Below are positions 40,996 to 49,071 of a stretch of DNA of 64,000 nucleotides, one piece after another. The notes below the pieces were generated by a model that worked only from the letters and a program-made list of their open reading frames with translations, was not told the origin of the DNA and searched no databases. Location of the stretch: NCBI GenBank assembly GCA_022703505.1, contig JAKLDN010000009.1:62001-126000 (forward strand), given 5' to 3'. This DNA comes from Spirochaetota bacterium (lineage in GTDB: Bacteria > Spirochaetota > Spirochaetia > Treponematales > UBA12059). Position numbers and translations under genes: made by a program. Within the stretch, counting starts at the first letter, position 1; the number at the start of each line of letters is the position of its first letter.

Positions 40996-41581
40996 GGACG
41001 TACTCGACCAGGAGGTCCTCCGCCCGGCCCTTGCAGCCCCCGCAGACCGTGCCGATCTTGGTGCGCTCCTGGAGCTCCTCCCAGGTCCGGGCCCCGTCCT
41101 TCACGGCCTGCTCGATGTCCCGGTCCGTGATGTTGAGGCAGGTGCATATCACCGTGGAGCCCACGTCCTTGAAGGCTCCCTCCCGACCCGTCTTGGCCAG
41201 CCAGGAGTCGATGGCCGCCCGCAGGGCCTTGTCGCCCAGGACGGAGCAGTGGATCTTGTTGTCCGGCAGGCCCCCGAGGCGCCTGGACACGTCCTCGGGC
41301 TTGAGCTGGTAGGCCTCCAGGATGGGCAGGCCCTTCACGATCTCGCTGAGCATCGAGGTCGACGCGATCGCGCTGGCGCAGCCGTAGGTCTTCCACCGGA
41401 CGTCCCGGATCACGTCCTTCTCGTCCACCTGGAGGAAGAACTGCATCTGGTCCCCGCACTTCACGTTCCCCACGATGCCGTCCGCGTCGGCCTCGAACTT
41501 CTCGTCCGGGTCGAAGACGTTCCGGGGGTTCATGAAGTGGTCCTTGACGATATCGGAATACAGCCAGGTGAAGGCGTCCAT
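40973..41581 (-). CDS. IscU/NifU scaffold fused to BFD-like [2Fe-2S] domain
   Basis: A 202-aa Fe-S assembly scaffold. Residues 1-130 are IscU/NifU-N, with the three ligand cysteines in NVKCGDQM, KTYGCASAIA and KIHCSVLG. Residues about 140-195 are a BFD-like domain with CTCLN and CGGCKGRAEDLL, four Cys for a permanent [2Fe-2S] cluster. The NifU C-terminal (Nfu) domain is absent, so it is a NifU lacking its third domain. It follows iscS by 20 nt behind AAGGAGAG, so cysteine desulfurase and scaffold are co-produced. Confidence 0.9.
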   Translation of the reverse strand: MDAFTWLYSDIVKDHFMNPRNVFDPDEKFEADADGIVGNVKCGDQMQFFLQVDEKDVIRDVRWKTYGCASAIASTSMLSEIVKGLPILEAYQLKPEDVSRRLGGLPDNKIHCSVLGDKALRAAIDSWLAKTGREGAFKDVGSTVICTCLNITDRDIEQAVKDGARTWEELQERTKIGTVCGGCKGRAEDLLVEYVHVFGHDE

Positions 41582-41601
41582 GTTCTCTCCTTGTCCGTCG
41601 C

Positions 41602-42765
41602 TCAGGCTACGGTGGACATGCGCCGGAGGCGCTCGATGATGGGGGGCAGCTTCTGGACGACGTAGTCCACGTCCGCCTCCGTGGAGTCCCGGCCCAGGCT
41701 GAACCGGATGGACCCGTGGGCCAACTCCGGCCCCAGGCCCGTGGCCAAAAGGACGTGGCTGGGATCCAGGCTCCCGGAGGCGCAGGCGGAGCCCGTGGAG
41801 ACCTGGATGCCCTCCAGGTCCAGGTACAGCAGGATGCTCTCCCCCTCCGCCCCGGGGAAGGAGAGGTTCAGGGTGTTGGGCAGGACCTCGGTCTCGTGGC
41901 CGTTGACGTGGGCGTAGGGCAGCCGGGAGGTGAGCCCGTCCCGCAGGCGCTCGCGCAGGCGTCGGACCCGGGCGGAGTACTCCGGGAGCTCCCGGAGGGC
42001 AAGGTCCGCGGCAGCCCCGAAGCCCAGGATGCCGAGGTTGTTGTAGGTTCCCGCCCGGTGACCGTGCTCCTGGTGGCCTCCCCGGATGAGGGGAACCAGG
42101 GGGGCTCCCTTGCGGACGTAGAGGGCGCCGATCCCCTTGGGGCCGTAGATCTTGTGACAGGACAGGGTCAGGTAATCCGCCCCCCAGGCCTCGACGTCCA
42201 CGGGGATCTTTCCCGCGCACTGGGTGGCGTCGGTGTGGAAGAAGGCGCCCGCGGACTTGGCGATGCGCGAGGCGGAGGCCACGTCCTCGATCGTGCCGAT
42301 CTCGTTGTTGGCCGCCATGATCGACACGAGCAGGGTGTCGGGTCCGACGGAGGACCGAAGCTCCTCCAGGTCCACGCGGCCCTTGGAGTCCACTCCCAGG
42401 AAACGGACCGGGAACCCCTCCTCCGCCAGCCACTTGGCCGCGTTGAGGACGCAGGGGTGCTCGATGGCGGTGGTTACGACGCCCTTCCGGGGGCCCTTGC
42501 GGCCCAGGTGGAACATGGTCGCGAAGACGGTGTTGTTCGACTCCGACCCTCCGCTGGTGAAGATGACGGATGAGGGGTCCTTGGCGCGGATCAGGCGGGC
42601 GACCGCGCCCCGGGCCTCCTCGACTCGGGCATGGGCGCCCCTGCCCGCCTCGTGGAGGCTGGAGGCGTTCGCGTACACCTCCATGTCCTCGATCATCCGG
42701 GCCTTGACCTCCGGATGCAGGGGGGTCGTGGCGTTGTAGTCCATGTATACGAAATGCCTGTCCAT
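41602..42765 (-). CDS. iscS: Cysteine desulfurase
   Basis: A 387-aa PLP enzyme that delivers sulfur from cysteine for Fe-S clusters (and, through FdhD, for Moco enzymes in E. coli). Motifs: VYMDYNATTPLHPEV, FTSGGSESNNT, EHPCVLN, MAANNEIGTIED, HTDATQCAGKIPVDV, the PLP lysine in SCHKIYGPKGIGALY, and the catalytic Cys in STGSACASGS (about residue 322). The short SACASG loop is of the NifS/IscS class I type. GGAGAGAGGA precedes ATG 42765. It lies 14 nt after iscR. Confidence 0.95.
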   Translation of the reverse strand: MDRHFVYMDYNATTPLHPEVKARMIEDMEVYANASSLHEAGRGAHARVEEARGAVARLIRAKDPSSVIFTSGGSESNNTVFATMFHLGRKGPRKGVVTTAIEHPCVLNAAKWLAEEGFPVRFLGVDSKGRVDLEELRSSVGPDTLLVSIMAANNEIGTIEDVASASRIAKSAGAFFHTDATQCAGKIPVDVEAWGADYLTLSCHKIYGPKGIGALYVRKGAPLVPLIRGGHQEHGHRAGTYNNLGILGFGAAADLALRELPEYSARVRRLRERLRDGLTSRLPYAHVNGHETEVLPNTLNLSFPGAEGESILLYLDLEGIQVSTGSACASGSLDPSHVLLATGLGPELAHGSIRFSLGRDSTEADVDYVVQKLPPIIERLRRMSTVA

Positions 42766-42779
42766 TCGGTTCCTCTCTC

Positions 42780-43205
42780 CTACCGCGTGGACACCGGGTC
42801 CGCGCCTTCCTCGATGATGTCCGCCAAGGTCCGGTTGCCCAGGTATTCGTCGATGGCGAATTTTAGGCCGATCCAGAACCTCCGGGATCGGCAGGAGGAG
42901 TCGTGGTCGCAGATCCCCAGGGAGTCCACGCAGTCCACGGGTCGGACCTCCCCGTCCAGGGCGGCCACGACCTCTGCCATGACGATCCCCCCCGGCGGTT
43001 TGGCCAGGCGGTATCCCCCGTTCTTGCCGCGCTCGCTCCGGACCAGGCCCGCCGTGGCCAGCCGGGTCAGGATGCCCTCCAGGTACTTGGGGGATATACC
43101 CTCCGCCTCCGCGATCTGGGCCCCGATGGCCTCCCACCCGGGTGTGCGGGCCAGGTAGGCCAAGGCTCGGATACCGTACTGGGTTCGTGCGGAGACGGAG
43201 AACAA
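42780..43205 (-). CDS. iscR: Rrf2-family regulator (IscR-like)
   Basis: A 141-aa DNA-binding regulator. The N-terminal winged helix (YGIRALAYLART, ISPKYLEGILTRLATAGLVRSERGKNGGYRLAKP) is typical of Rrf2/IscR. Three cysteines (DCVDSLGICDHDSSC) give the [2Fe-2S] binding loop, so it probably senses cluster status and autoregulates the isc operon it leads. The start seems to be TTG 43205 with AGAGG upstream. The promoter 43237-43265 and palindrome 43229-43241 lie directly upstream. Confidence 0.9.
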   Translation of the reverse strand: MFSVSARTQYGIRALAYLARTPGWEAIGAQIAEAEGISPKYLEGILTRLATAGLVRSERGKNGGYRLAKPPGGIVMAEVVAALDGEVRPVDCVDSLGICDHDSSCRSRRFWIGLKFAIDEYLGNRTLADIIEEGADPVSTR

Positions 43206-43228
43206 GTAAACCTCTTTTTCCTATCGGG

Positions 43229-43265
43229 ATAATAGGATTATATCCAGGAACTCTCTCTCCGTCAA
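43229..43265 (-). promoter_or_regulatory. isc promoter with palindromic operator
   Basis: On the minus strand TTGACG (43260-43265) and TATAAT (43237-43242) are spaced by 17 nt. A perfect palindrome ATAAT-AGG-ATTAT (43229-43241) overlaps the -10 and the likely start site. Rrf2 regulators bind such short AT-rich dyads, so this is the likely IscR autoregulation site. Confidence 0.7.
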
Positions 43266-43348
43266 GCGGTCCTCAGCCTGCGATGGCTCGTCAACTACCC
43301 GACATGCACCGGGAGGGAACCCGCGGACCGTGATCGACAGATGCGGCC

Positions 43349-43942
43349 CTATCCGGGAATCCTGCGCATCCGGGAGAGCAGGGACAGGCGGCGCTCCTTG
43401 CCTTCGCACCAGACCTTGAAGGCCTCCCAGTCCGAAGCCGTCTCGGTGGCCGCGCCGGAGACCACCAGGAGGTCCCGGTCCCAGCGGAACCAGACGTAGT
43501 GCTTACCCCGGATCGGCGCGGAGCGGGTGGAATGGATCAGTCTCTCCAGGCGGTCGTGGAGCTCCAGGTGGTTCGCCTCCCCGGCCAGGCACCAGAGGGT
43601 CCGGTCCCCCAGGAAAAGGACGGCCCTTCGGAAGCCTTCCCCCTGGGCCGCGTCGCCGCGGAAGCCCTGCAGGGCCAGGTCCAGGTTTCCCAGGGAGAGG
43701 TCGTAGCCCGCCTGGCGCAGGCCCTTGCGGATCTCGATGAGCTCCCTGCGCACCTCGTCCGCCGTCGAGTCGTCCCCCCGGGAGCCCGAGAGCCGGGTGT
43801 TCAACTCCCGGAGCCTGCCCTCGTACTGGGAGAATAGGCTGGTCCTGCCCAGGAAGTCCGTGGTCCGGGCGAGCAGGACCCGGACCGGCACGATCCTCTC
43901 GCCCAGGGCCCGGGCGGTGCGGGTGACGAGGCCGACGCCCAT
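43349..43942 (-). CDS. Unknown protein at the end of the Rfu/BMP operon
   Basis: A 197-aa soluble protein that I do not recognise. An N-terminal basic helix (LVTRTARALGERIVPVRVLLARTTDFLG) is followed by a helical, coiled-coil-like stretch (LRELNTRLSGSRGDDSTADEVRRELIEIRKGL) and a mixed domain with HYVWFRWDRDLLVVSG. No transmembrane segment or signal peptide. ATG 43942 lies 4 nt after the permease stop, so it is probably the last gene of the transporter operon. Its role may be accessory to the transporter or unrelated. Confidence 0.55.
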   Translation of the reverse strand: MGVGLVTRTARALGERIVPVRVLLARTTDFLGRTSLFSQYEGRLRELNTRLSGSRGDDSTADEVRRELIEIRKGLRQAGYDLSLGNLDLALQGFRGDAAQGEGFRRAVLFLGDRTLWCLAGEANHLELHDRLERLIHSTRSAPIRGKHYVWFRWDRDLLVVSGAATETASDWEAFKVWCEGKERRLSLLSRMRRIPG

Positions 43943-43946
43943 CCCC

Positions 43947-44843
43947 TCACCCCCGGTCGGTCCGCCCGCGGGTTCTCGCCCCTCCCGACAAGGCCGCCGC
44001 GGCGGTCGCCGCGTACGGCAGGGCCAGGACCAGTTCCGGCGGTACGGAAAGCACGGATTGGGCGGCGTTGGACAGGGCGAACAGCAGCCCGAAGCCCAGG
44101 GCCGCCGCCAGGAGGCCCGCGGGCCGTTTACGGCCCAGGTAGACGACCACCAGGGCGATCCAGCCTCGGCCCGAGGCGATGTTGGGGACCCAGGCCCCGA
44201 TGGAGCGGGCCAGGGCGATCCCGGCCAGGGCGCAGGCGGCTCCGGACGCCGCGTAGGCCCAGTACCGCACCGCCCGGGGATCCACGCCCGCGATCCGGAG
44301 GGATCCTTCCTTCATGCCCAGGGCCCGGAGCCGGAGCCCGAAGGGTGTCGCGGAGTACGCGACCGCCGCGATCGCGCAGGCCGCGGCCAGGAGATACGAG
44401 ATCCCCCGCTGCCGGAAGAGGACGGGCCCCAGGAAGGGAATCCCGGACAGGAACCCGAGTTCCACCCGGGGCGAGAGCAGGCCGTCCAGGGGGACGACCC
44501 CCTTGGTGCCGAACACGTGCTCCGAGGCCAGGCCCACGGCTCCGGCGACCAGGAGGTTGACGGCCAGGGCGGCCACGAAGGGGTTCGCGGACAGCCGGTC
44601 CGCGGCCGCCGCGGCTAGAAGGGCCAGGGCGGCGGAACAGGCCAGGGCGGCGGCCACCCCGAGGACCAGGCTTCCCGTCCCTTCCGCGGCGACCGCGAAG
44701 GCGAAGGCGCCGGCCACGATCAGGCCCTCCAGGGCTACGTTCAGGATGCCCGCGGCCTCGGTGAACAGGCCTCCCAGGGCGGCCAGCAGGATGGGCAGGG
44801 CGATGGCCAGGGCTTCCGCGGCCAAGGTTTCCATCGGGTTCAT
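43947..44843 (-). CDS. ABC transporter permease 2 (BMP/Rfu type)
   Basis: A 298-aa permease with about 8-10 hydrophobic helices. The N-terminal LGGLFTEAAGILNVALEGLIVAGAF phrase (GExxNIGLEGxM-like) is the signature of the nucleoside/riboflavin ABC permease family used with BMP lipoproteins. It overlaps the preceding permease gene as ATGA. In spirochaetes such clusters are known as PnrABCDE (purine nucleosides) or RfuABCD (riboflavin); which substrate applies here cannot be proved from this subunit. Confidence 0.85.
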   Translation of the reverse strand: MNPMETLAAEALAIALPILLAALGGLFTEAAGILNVALEGLIVAGAFAFAVAAEGTGSLVLGVAAALACSAALALLAAAAADRLSANPFVAALAVNLLVAGAVGLASEHVFGTKGVVPLDGLLSPRVELGFLSGIPFLGPVLFRQRGISYLLAAACAIAAVAYSATPFGLRLRALGMKEGSLRIAGVDPRAVRYWAYAASGAACALAGIALARSIGAWVPNIASGRGWIALVVVYLGRKRPAGLLAAALGFGLLFALSNAAQSVLSVPPELVLALPYAATAAAALSGGARTRGRTDRG

Positions 44844-45883
44844 GCGGTTCCCTTCCTCCGGGCCGTACCCAGGAACCTCGCGGTAGCGAACAGGAGGACC
44901 AGGGCCTTGGCCACGGTGCCCACGTCCACGGAGATGCCCGCAAGGATGGAAGCCTGCCGGGAACCCGTCTCCAGCCAGGAAAAGAAGAGGGCCGCGGGAA
45001 GGATCAACCGGGGATCGTTTCCGGCCAGAAGGGCGATGGAGATCCCGTTCCAGCCGATACCCCCGGTCATACCCCGGACCGCCCTTCCGTTGGCTCCCAG
45101 GGCCAGCAGGGCCCCCGCCAGGCCGTTCAGGGCGCCCGAGGCTAAAAGGGGCCAGAAGGCATATGCACGGACCCGGAATCCCATGGAGACCGCGAAGTCC
45201 GGATTGCGCCCGAACAGGGTGAGTTCCAGGCCCCGGCGGGACGACCTCAGGAAGCGATCCAGGGCGACGGCGGCGGCTGCGGCCAGGACCGGGGCGAAGC
45301 TCAGCCAGGACGGGGGAGCAAGCCGCGGGAGGCGGTACGCGGCCTCCACCACGGGGGTGGCGATCAGGTTGCTGGCCGGGTCGCGAAGCGGACCCGCGAT
45401 GGCCCAGTCCAGGACCAGGACCACCGCCTGGGACACCAGGAAGGTGGAAAGCAGTACGTCCGCGCCCAGGTTCCGGCGGCTCAGGGCGGACGGCAGGGCC
45501 ACGAAGGCCCCCGCGAAGGCGCCCGCGGCCAGCCCTCCCGCCAGGCCCGCGGGCCCGGGAAGGGACGGCGCGGCCAAGAGCGCCAGCACGGACAGGGCGC
45601 CCCCGGCGTAGGCCTGTCCCTCGCCGCCCAGGTTGAAGTCCCCGGAGCGGAAGACCAGAGCCGTCCCGAGGGCGCAGAGGCAGGGCGCCGCGGCCTGCTC
45701 GATCAGGTTGGCCAGGACCGTCGGACGGGCGAAGGGCGAGAGGAAAAAGGCCCGGAAGGCGGCCCCGGGTTCCTCCGCGGCGGCGAGGATGTAGAGGGCG
45801 GCGGCGCCCAGGGCCGCCCCCAGGGCCAGGGCCGTCCCGGATCCGGGGAAGCCCGGCCTCCGGCCTTCCTTCCCGGGTTTCAC
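44840..45883 (-). CDS. ABC transporter permease 1 (BMP/Rfu type)
   Basis: A 347-aa permease. After a basic N-terminus it has about ten hydrophobic helices; the FRSGDFNLGGEGQAYAGG phrase matches the family signature (F-N-x-G-x-x-G-Q). It starts with GTG 45883 overlapping the ATPase stop (GTGA). The 1207-codon open frame that continues further upstream on this strand is a shadow of the ATPase and lipoprotein genes and not a fusion. Confidence 0.85.
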   Translation of the reverse strand: MKPGKEGRRPGFPGSGTALALGAALGAAALYILAAAEEPGAAFRAFFLSPFARPTVLANLIEQAAAPCLCALGTALVFRSGDFNLGGEGQAYAGGALSVLALLAAPSLPGPAGLAGGLAAGAFAGAFVALPSALSRRNLGADVLLSTFLVSQAVVLVLDWAIAGPLRDPASNLIATPVVEAAYRLPRLAPPSWLSFAPVLAAAAAVALDRFLRSSRRGLELTLFGRNPDFAVSMGFRVRAYAFWPLLASGALNGLAGALLALGANGRAVRGMTGGIGWNGISIALLAGNDPRLILPAALFFSWLETGSRQASILAGISVDVGTVAKALVLLFATARFLGTARRKGTA

Positions 45884-47391
45884 GCGGCGGCCCCCGTGAG
45901 GAGCCTCGTGACGGCCTCCGCGGTGACGGAGCCGGTCCGGATCCCCAGTTCGGTCAGGCGGCCCCGGTAGAGGACCGCCACCCGGTCGGCCACGGAAAAG
46001 AGCTCGTCCACGCTGGACGTGAGCAGGAGGATCCCCGCGCCTTCCCGGGCCCGGGACCGCAGGCGGTTCCAGGTCTCCTCCTGGGCCCGGGGATCCAGGC
46101 CCTGGGTGGGGTTGGCCGCAAGCACCGCGGGGGTGAAGGTCCCGAGCTCGCGGACGCAGAGGACCCGCTGGCGGTTGCCCCCGGAGAGCATGTCGATGGG
46201 CGCGTCCGGCGGCGCCCGGCCACCCGCGTCCTCGAGCAGCCGGAACGCCTCGGCTCGCCGGGCGGCCCGGCCCCGGCGGCTCCAATCCCCCGGGGACCCG
46301 ATCCGGGCCGCCAGGTTTTCCAGGATCGTGGCTCCCAGGCAGAGACCCCTGCCGTCCCGATCCGTGGGAAGGTAGGACAGGGCCGAAGCCCGGAGCTCGT
46401 CCCGGGGCCAGTCCACCAGGTTCCGTCCCAGGAGCTCCACCGCTCCGGAATCGCAGATCCGTTCCCCGCAGGCAAGGTCCTCCAGGGCGCCTAAGCCGTT
46501 GCCGGCCAGGGCCGCGATCCCGTAGATCTCCCCCCGGCGGACCGTGAAGCCCAGGTCCCGGAGGGTCACCCGCTCGGAATCCCGGAAGTTCGCCCCGAGG
46601 AACCGGAAGACCGCCTGCCCGCCGGATTCCGCGGGACCGTCCGCGGTGAAGCAAGAGGCGGAGGAGGCCATGCGGAGGGCGAGGTCGCAGTCGTCGGTTT
46701 CCGCCGGGAGGATCGTATCCACGACGGAACCGTTCCGCAGGATGGTGATGCGGTCCGCCGCGGACAGGACCTCCCGGACCCGGTGGCTGATCAGGATCAC
46801 CGAGGCTCCCGCGTCCCTCAGGCGCTTGAGGAGGCCGTAGAGGGTCTCCGCCTCGGACTCCGTGAGTATGCTGGTGGGCTCGTCCAGGATGAGGACGTCC
46901 CCGCCCCGAGCCAGGGCCCGCACGATCTCCGCCTCCCTCCGCTCCGGGGGGGAGAGGCGGGAGATCCGGGAGCCCGGATCGAGGGGAAAGGAGAAATTCG
47001 CCGAGGCCAGGGCGGTCTCGTAGTAGGCCCTGCGACGATCCAGGAGGATCCCCAGGAGCCGGGGCTCGTGCCCCAGGACCACGTTCTCCGCCACCGAAAG
47101 ACCGGGGGCCAGGAGGGACTGCTGGGGGACCATGCCGATGCCGAGCCGCTCGGCGTCCCGGGGACGGCGGAACCGCACCTCCCGACCCCGGACCAGGATG
47201 CGGCCTGAGTCGGGCCGGTCCAGCCCCGCGAGGATCCGGGCCAGGGTGCTCTTTCCCGCCCCGTTCTCCCCCACCACGGCGTGGATCTCCCCGGCCGACA
47301 GGGACAGGGATACGCCCGACAGGGCCACCGTGCCCGTCGAGGGGAAGGTCTTGGAAAGGTCCCGGACTTCGAGGACGGGTTCCGCCGCCAT
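45880..47391 (-). CDS. ABC transporter ATPase, duplicated (BMP/Rfu type)
   Basis: A 503-aa ATPase with two ABC cassettes in one chain. The first has Walker A GENGAGKST, LSPPERREAEIVRAL and DEPTSILTE. The second has a degenerate P-loop (AALAGNGLGALEDL) and GGNRQRVLCVRELG with ANPTQGLD replacing the catalytic Glu-containing Walker B. Asymmetric cassettes are usual in this sugar/nucleoside family. It lies 3 nt after the lipoprotein gene and overlaps the first permease by 4 nt. Confidence 0.92.
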   Translation of the reverse strand: MAAEPVLEVRDLSKTFPSTGTVALSGVSLSLSAGEIHAVVGENGAGKSTLARILAGLDRPDSGRILVRGREVRFRRPRDAERLGIGMVPQQSLLAPGLSVAENVVLGHEPRLLGILLDRRRAYYETALASANFSFPLDPGSRISRLSPPERREAEIVRALARGGDVLILDEPTSILTESEAETLYGLLKRLRDAGASVILISHRVREVLSAADRITILRNGSVVDTILPAETDDCDLALRMASSASCFTADGPAESGGQAVFRFLGANFRDSERVTLRDLGFTVRRGEIYGIAALAGNGLGALEDLACGERICDSGAVELLGRNLVDWPRDELRASALSYLPTDRDGRGLCLGATILENLAARIGSPGDWSRRGRAARRAEAFRLLEDAGGRAPPDAPIDMLSGGNRQRVLCVRELGTFTPAVLAANPTQGLDPRAQEETWNRLRSRAREGAGILLLTSSVDELFSVADRVAVLYRGRLTELGIRTGSVTAEAVTRLLTGAAA

Positions 47392-47394
47392 GGA

Positions 47395-48447
47395 CTACAG
47401 GCTGTCGATCCGGAAGGCGGGGGATCCCGTTCGCAGGTCCGTCAGGGCCTTCTCGAACCGGGACCGGAGCTCCGACGGCAGGGCCTTGTAGGCGTCTCCC
47501 TCCGGGTCGAACCCGATGTACCCCTCCGACGCCCCGACGACGTCGGCCTTGCCGAAGAGGGACTTGTCCCCGGAAAGGAGGGCGCCCACCCGCTCCCGGA
47601 CTAGGCGCTCCTGGTCCAGGACGGCGCAGCCCAGGATCGTCCCCGGGGCCAGGCCGTACCCCTTGCCCTCGAACCAGACCGCGTAGGTTCCCCTCTCCTT
47701 GGAGGCCGAGAGGACCCCCTGTCCGGCCCCGCCCGCGATGGGCAGGATCACGTCCACCCCGCCGTCGATCAGGGAGGACGTCAGTTCCGCGCTCCGGTTG
47801 GCGTCGTACCAGTTCCCGACCACCCGGACCTCCAGGCTGATCCCGGGATCCACGGCCTTGAGTCCCGCCTCGAACCCGGGGCGGATCAGCTTGTCCAGGG
47901 TCGGATAGGTCTGGGCGATGACCATCCCGGCCTTCTTGGCCCGGTTGGCACCGGGGAGGCCCGAGGTGGTGATCAGTCCCGCGAGGTACCCGACGATGTA
48001 TCCCTGCTCGAGCTGGTTGTAGAGCACCGTGTGGATCGCCGGATTCCCCGGAAGATAGGCGTCGGCCACGAAGAACCGCATCGCGGGATACGATTCCGCG
48101 ACCTTGGCGCAGAGCTCCGGCAGGGCCGGGTTCGAGGTGACGATCAGGTCGAACTCGCCGGAGGCCGCCAGGGCGGCCAGCTTGTCCAGCCACTCGGCCT
48201 GGTTGAAGCCGGCCTCCACGACCCGGAAGGTCGTGCCCGGGACCGACTCGGCGGCCCGGCGGGCCCCCGCGGCCAGCATCTCGTAGATGGGGCTTCCGGA
48301 GACCACCCCGGGCACGAACACGGCGACACCCTTGAAGGCCGCCGGGACCGCGGGCCGGGAGGAGGAATCGTCCGGCCCCTTGGCGCAGGACGCGAAAAGG
48401 GCAAGGACCGCGGCGGCGGCGATCCAGGATCTGCGGACTGGGTTCAT
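47395..48447 (-). CDS. BMP-family substrate-binding lipoprotein (RfuA/PnrA type)
   Basis: A 350-aa lipoprotein. The signal peptide ends LFASC (Cys about residue 21). The mature part has the BMP/PnrA fold, with VFVPGVVSGSPIYEMLAAGARRAAE, FDLIVTSNPALPELCAKVAESYP, FFVADAYLPGN, GYIVGYLAGLITTSG and VDVILPIAGGAGQGVLSASKERG. I think the VFVPGVVSGSPIYEML start resembles the riboflavin-binding RfuA (TP0298), but nucleoside binding remains possible. AGGAGAG precedes ATG 48447. AGTATACT at 48521-48528 could serve as -10 for this gene and for the divergent merR. Confidence 0.88.
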   Translation of the reverse strand: MNPVRRSWIAAAAVLALFASCAKGPDDSSSRPAVPAAFKGVAVFVPGVVSGSPIYEMLAAGARRAAESVPGTTFRVVEAGFNQAEWLDKLAALAASGEFDLIVTSNPALPELCAKVAESYPAMRFFVADAYLPGNPAIHTVLYNQLEQGYIVGYLAGLITTSGLPGANRAKKAGMVIAQTYPTLDKLIRPGFEAGLKAVDPGISLEVRVVGNWYDANRSAELTSSLIDGGVDVILPIAGGAGQGVLSASKERGTYAVWFEGKGYGLAPGTILGCAVLDQERLVRERVGALLSGDKSLFGKADVVGASEGYIGFDPEGDAYKALPSELRSRFEKALTDLRTGSPAFRIDSL

Positions 48448-48598
48448 CGTACTCTCCTGACACAGCTGCTGCCGGACCGGAACGAAAAAGCCGGCCGGCT
48501 TTTCACACGCTGTCGGGGGGAGTATACTGAGGTCCCGCGGCGGGGGTACAGGATCCCGATCCTGACGCGCCGCCAAGTTTACGTTAAGGGTGCGATTC

Positions 48599-49066
48599 AT
48601 GTCTTCCGACCACTCGTTTCGAATCGGCGACCTCGCCCGCATGTTCGGCATCACCGCCCGCACCGTCCGGTACTACGAGGAGCTCGGGCTCATCGAGCCG
48701 GAAAACCGGGACGAGGGGGAGCATCGGCGCTACTCGGACCGCAACGTGATCCGGCTCAAGCGGGTCCAGCAGCTCAAGGATTACGGACTCACCCTGGCGG
48801 AGATCTCGGAACTCTTCGACCTGGCCCGCAAGGACCGGAGCGGGGAATCCGCCCGCCGGGGATTGGCGGGCAAGTACCGGGAACGCCTGGAGGACGCCCT
48901 GCGCCGCAAGGAAGCCCTGGACAAGTACATCGAGGACCTTTCCTGGCATATCGAGCAGCTGGAACGCACCCCGGACTTCTTCGAGTGTCCGGGCGCGTCC
49001 TGCGCGTCCTGCCGCTGGGCGGGCCGCTGCGACGTCCGGTCCCTCCTGACCCGGGAAGGGGCCTAG
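48599..49066 (+). CDS. MerR-family regulator with C-terminal Cys cluster
   Basis: A 155-aa transcription factor. The N-terminal MerR winged helix (FRIGDLARMFGITARTVRYYEELGLIEP; RRYSDRNVIRLKRVQQLKDYGLTLAEI) and dimerisation coiled coil are clear. The effector end has FFECPGASCASCRWAGRC, four Cys within about 15 residues, suggesting a metal or redox site. It is divergent from the BMP lipoprotein and 5 nt before the FGGY kinase gene, so it may control either. Start ATG 48599; a GTG 9 nt upstream is less likely. Confidence 0.85.
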   Translation: MSSDHSFRIGDLARMFGITARTVRYYEELGLIEPENRDEGEHRRYSDRNVIRLKRVQQLKDYGLTLAEISELFDLARKDRSGESARRGLAGKYRERLEDALRRKEALDKYIEDLSWHIEQLERTPDFFECPGASCASCRWAGRCDVRSLLTREGA

Positions 49067-49071
49067 CCCCC

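Noticed and set aside
44840-48463. A 1207-codon open frame on the minus strand covering permease, ATPase and lipoprotein genes
   Set aside because: It is the permease frame running on through two other well-supported genes; high G+C makes stop codons rare. The permease has its own GTG start at 45883.
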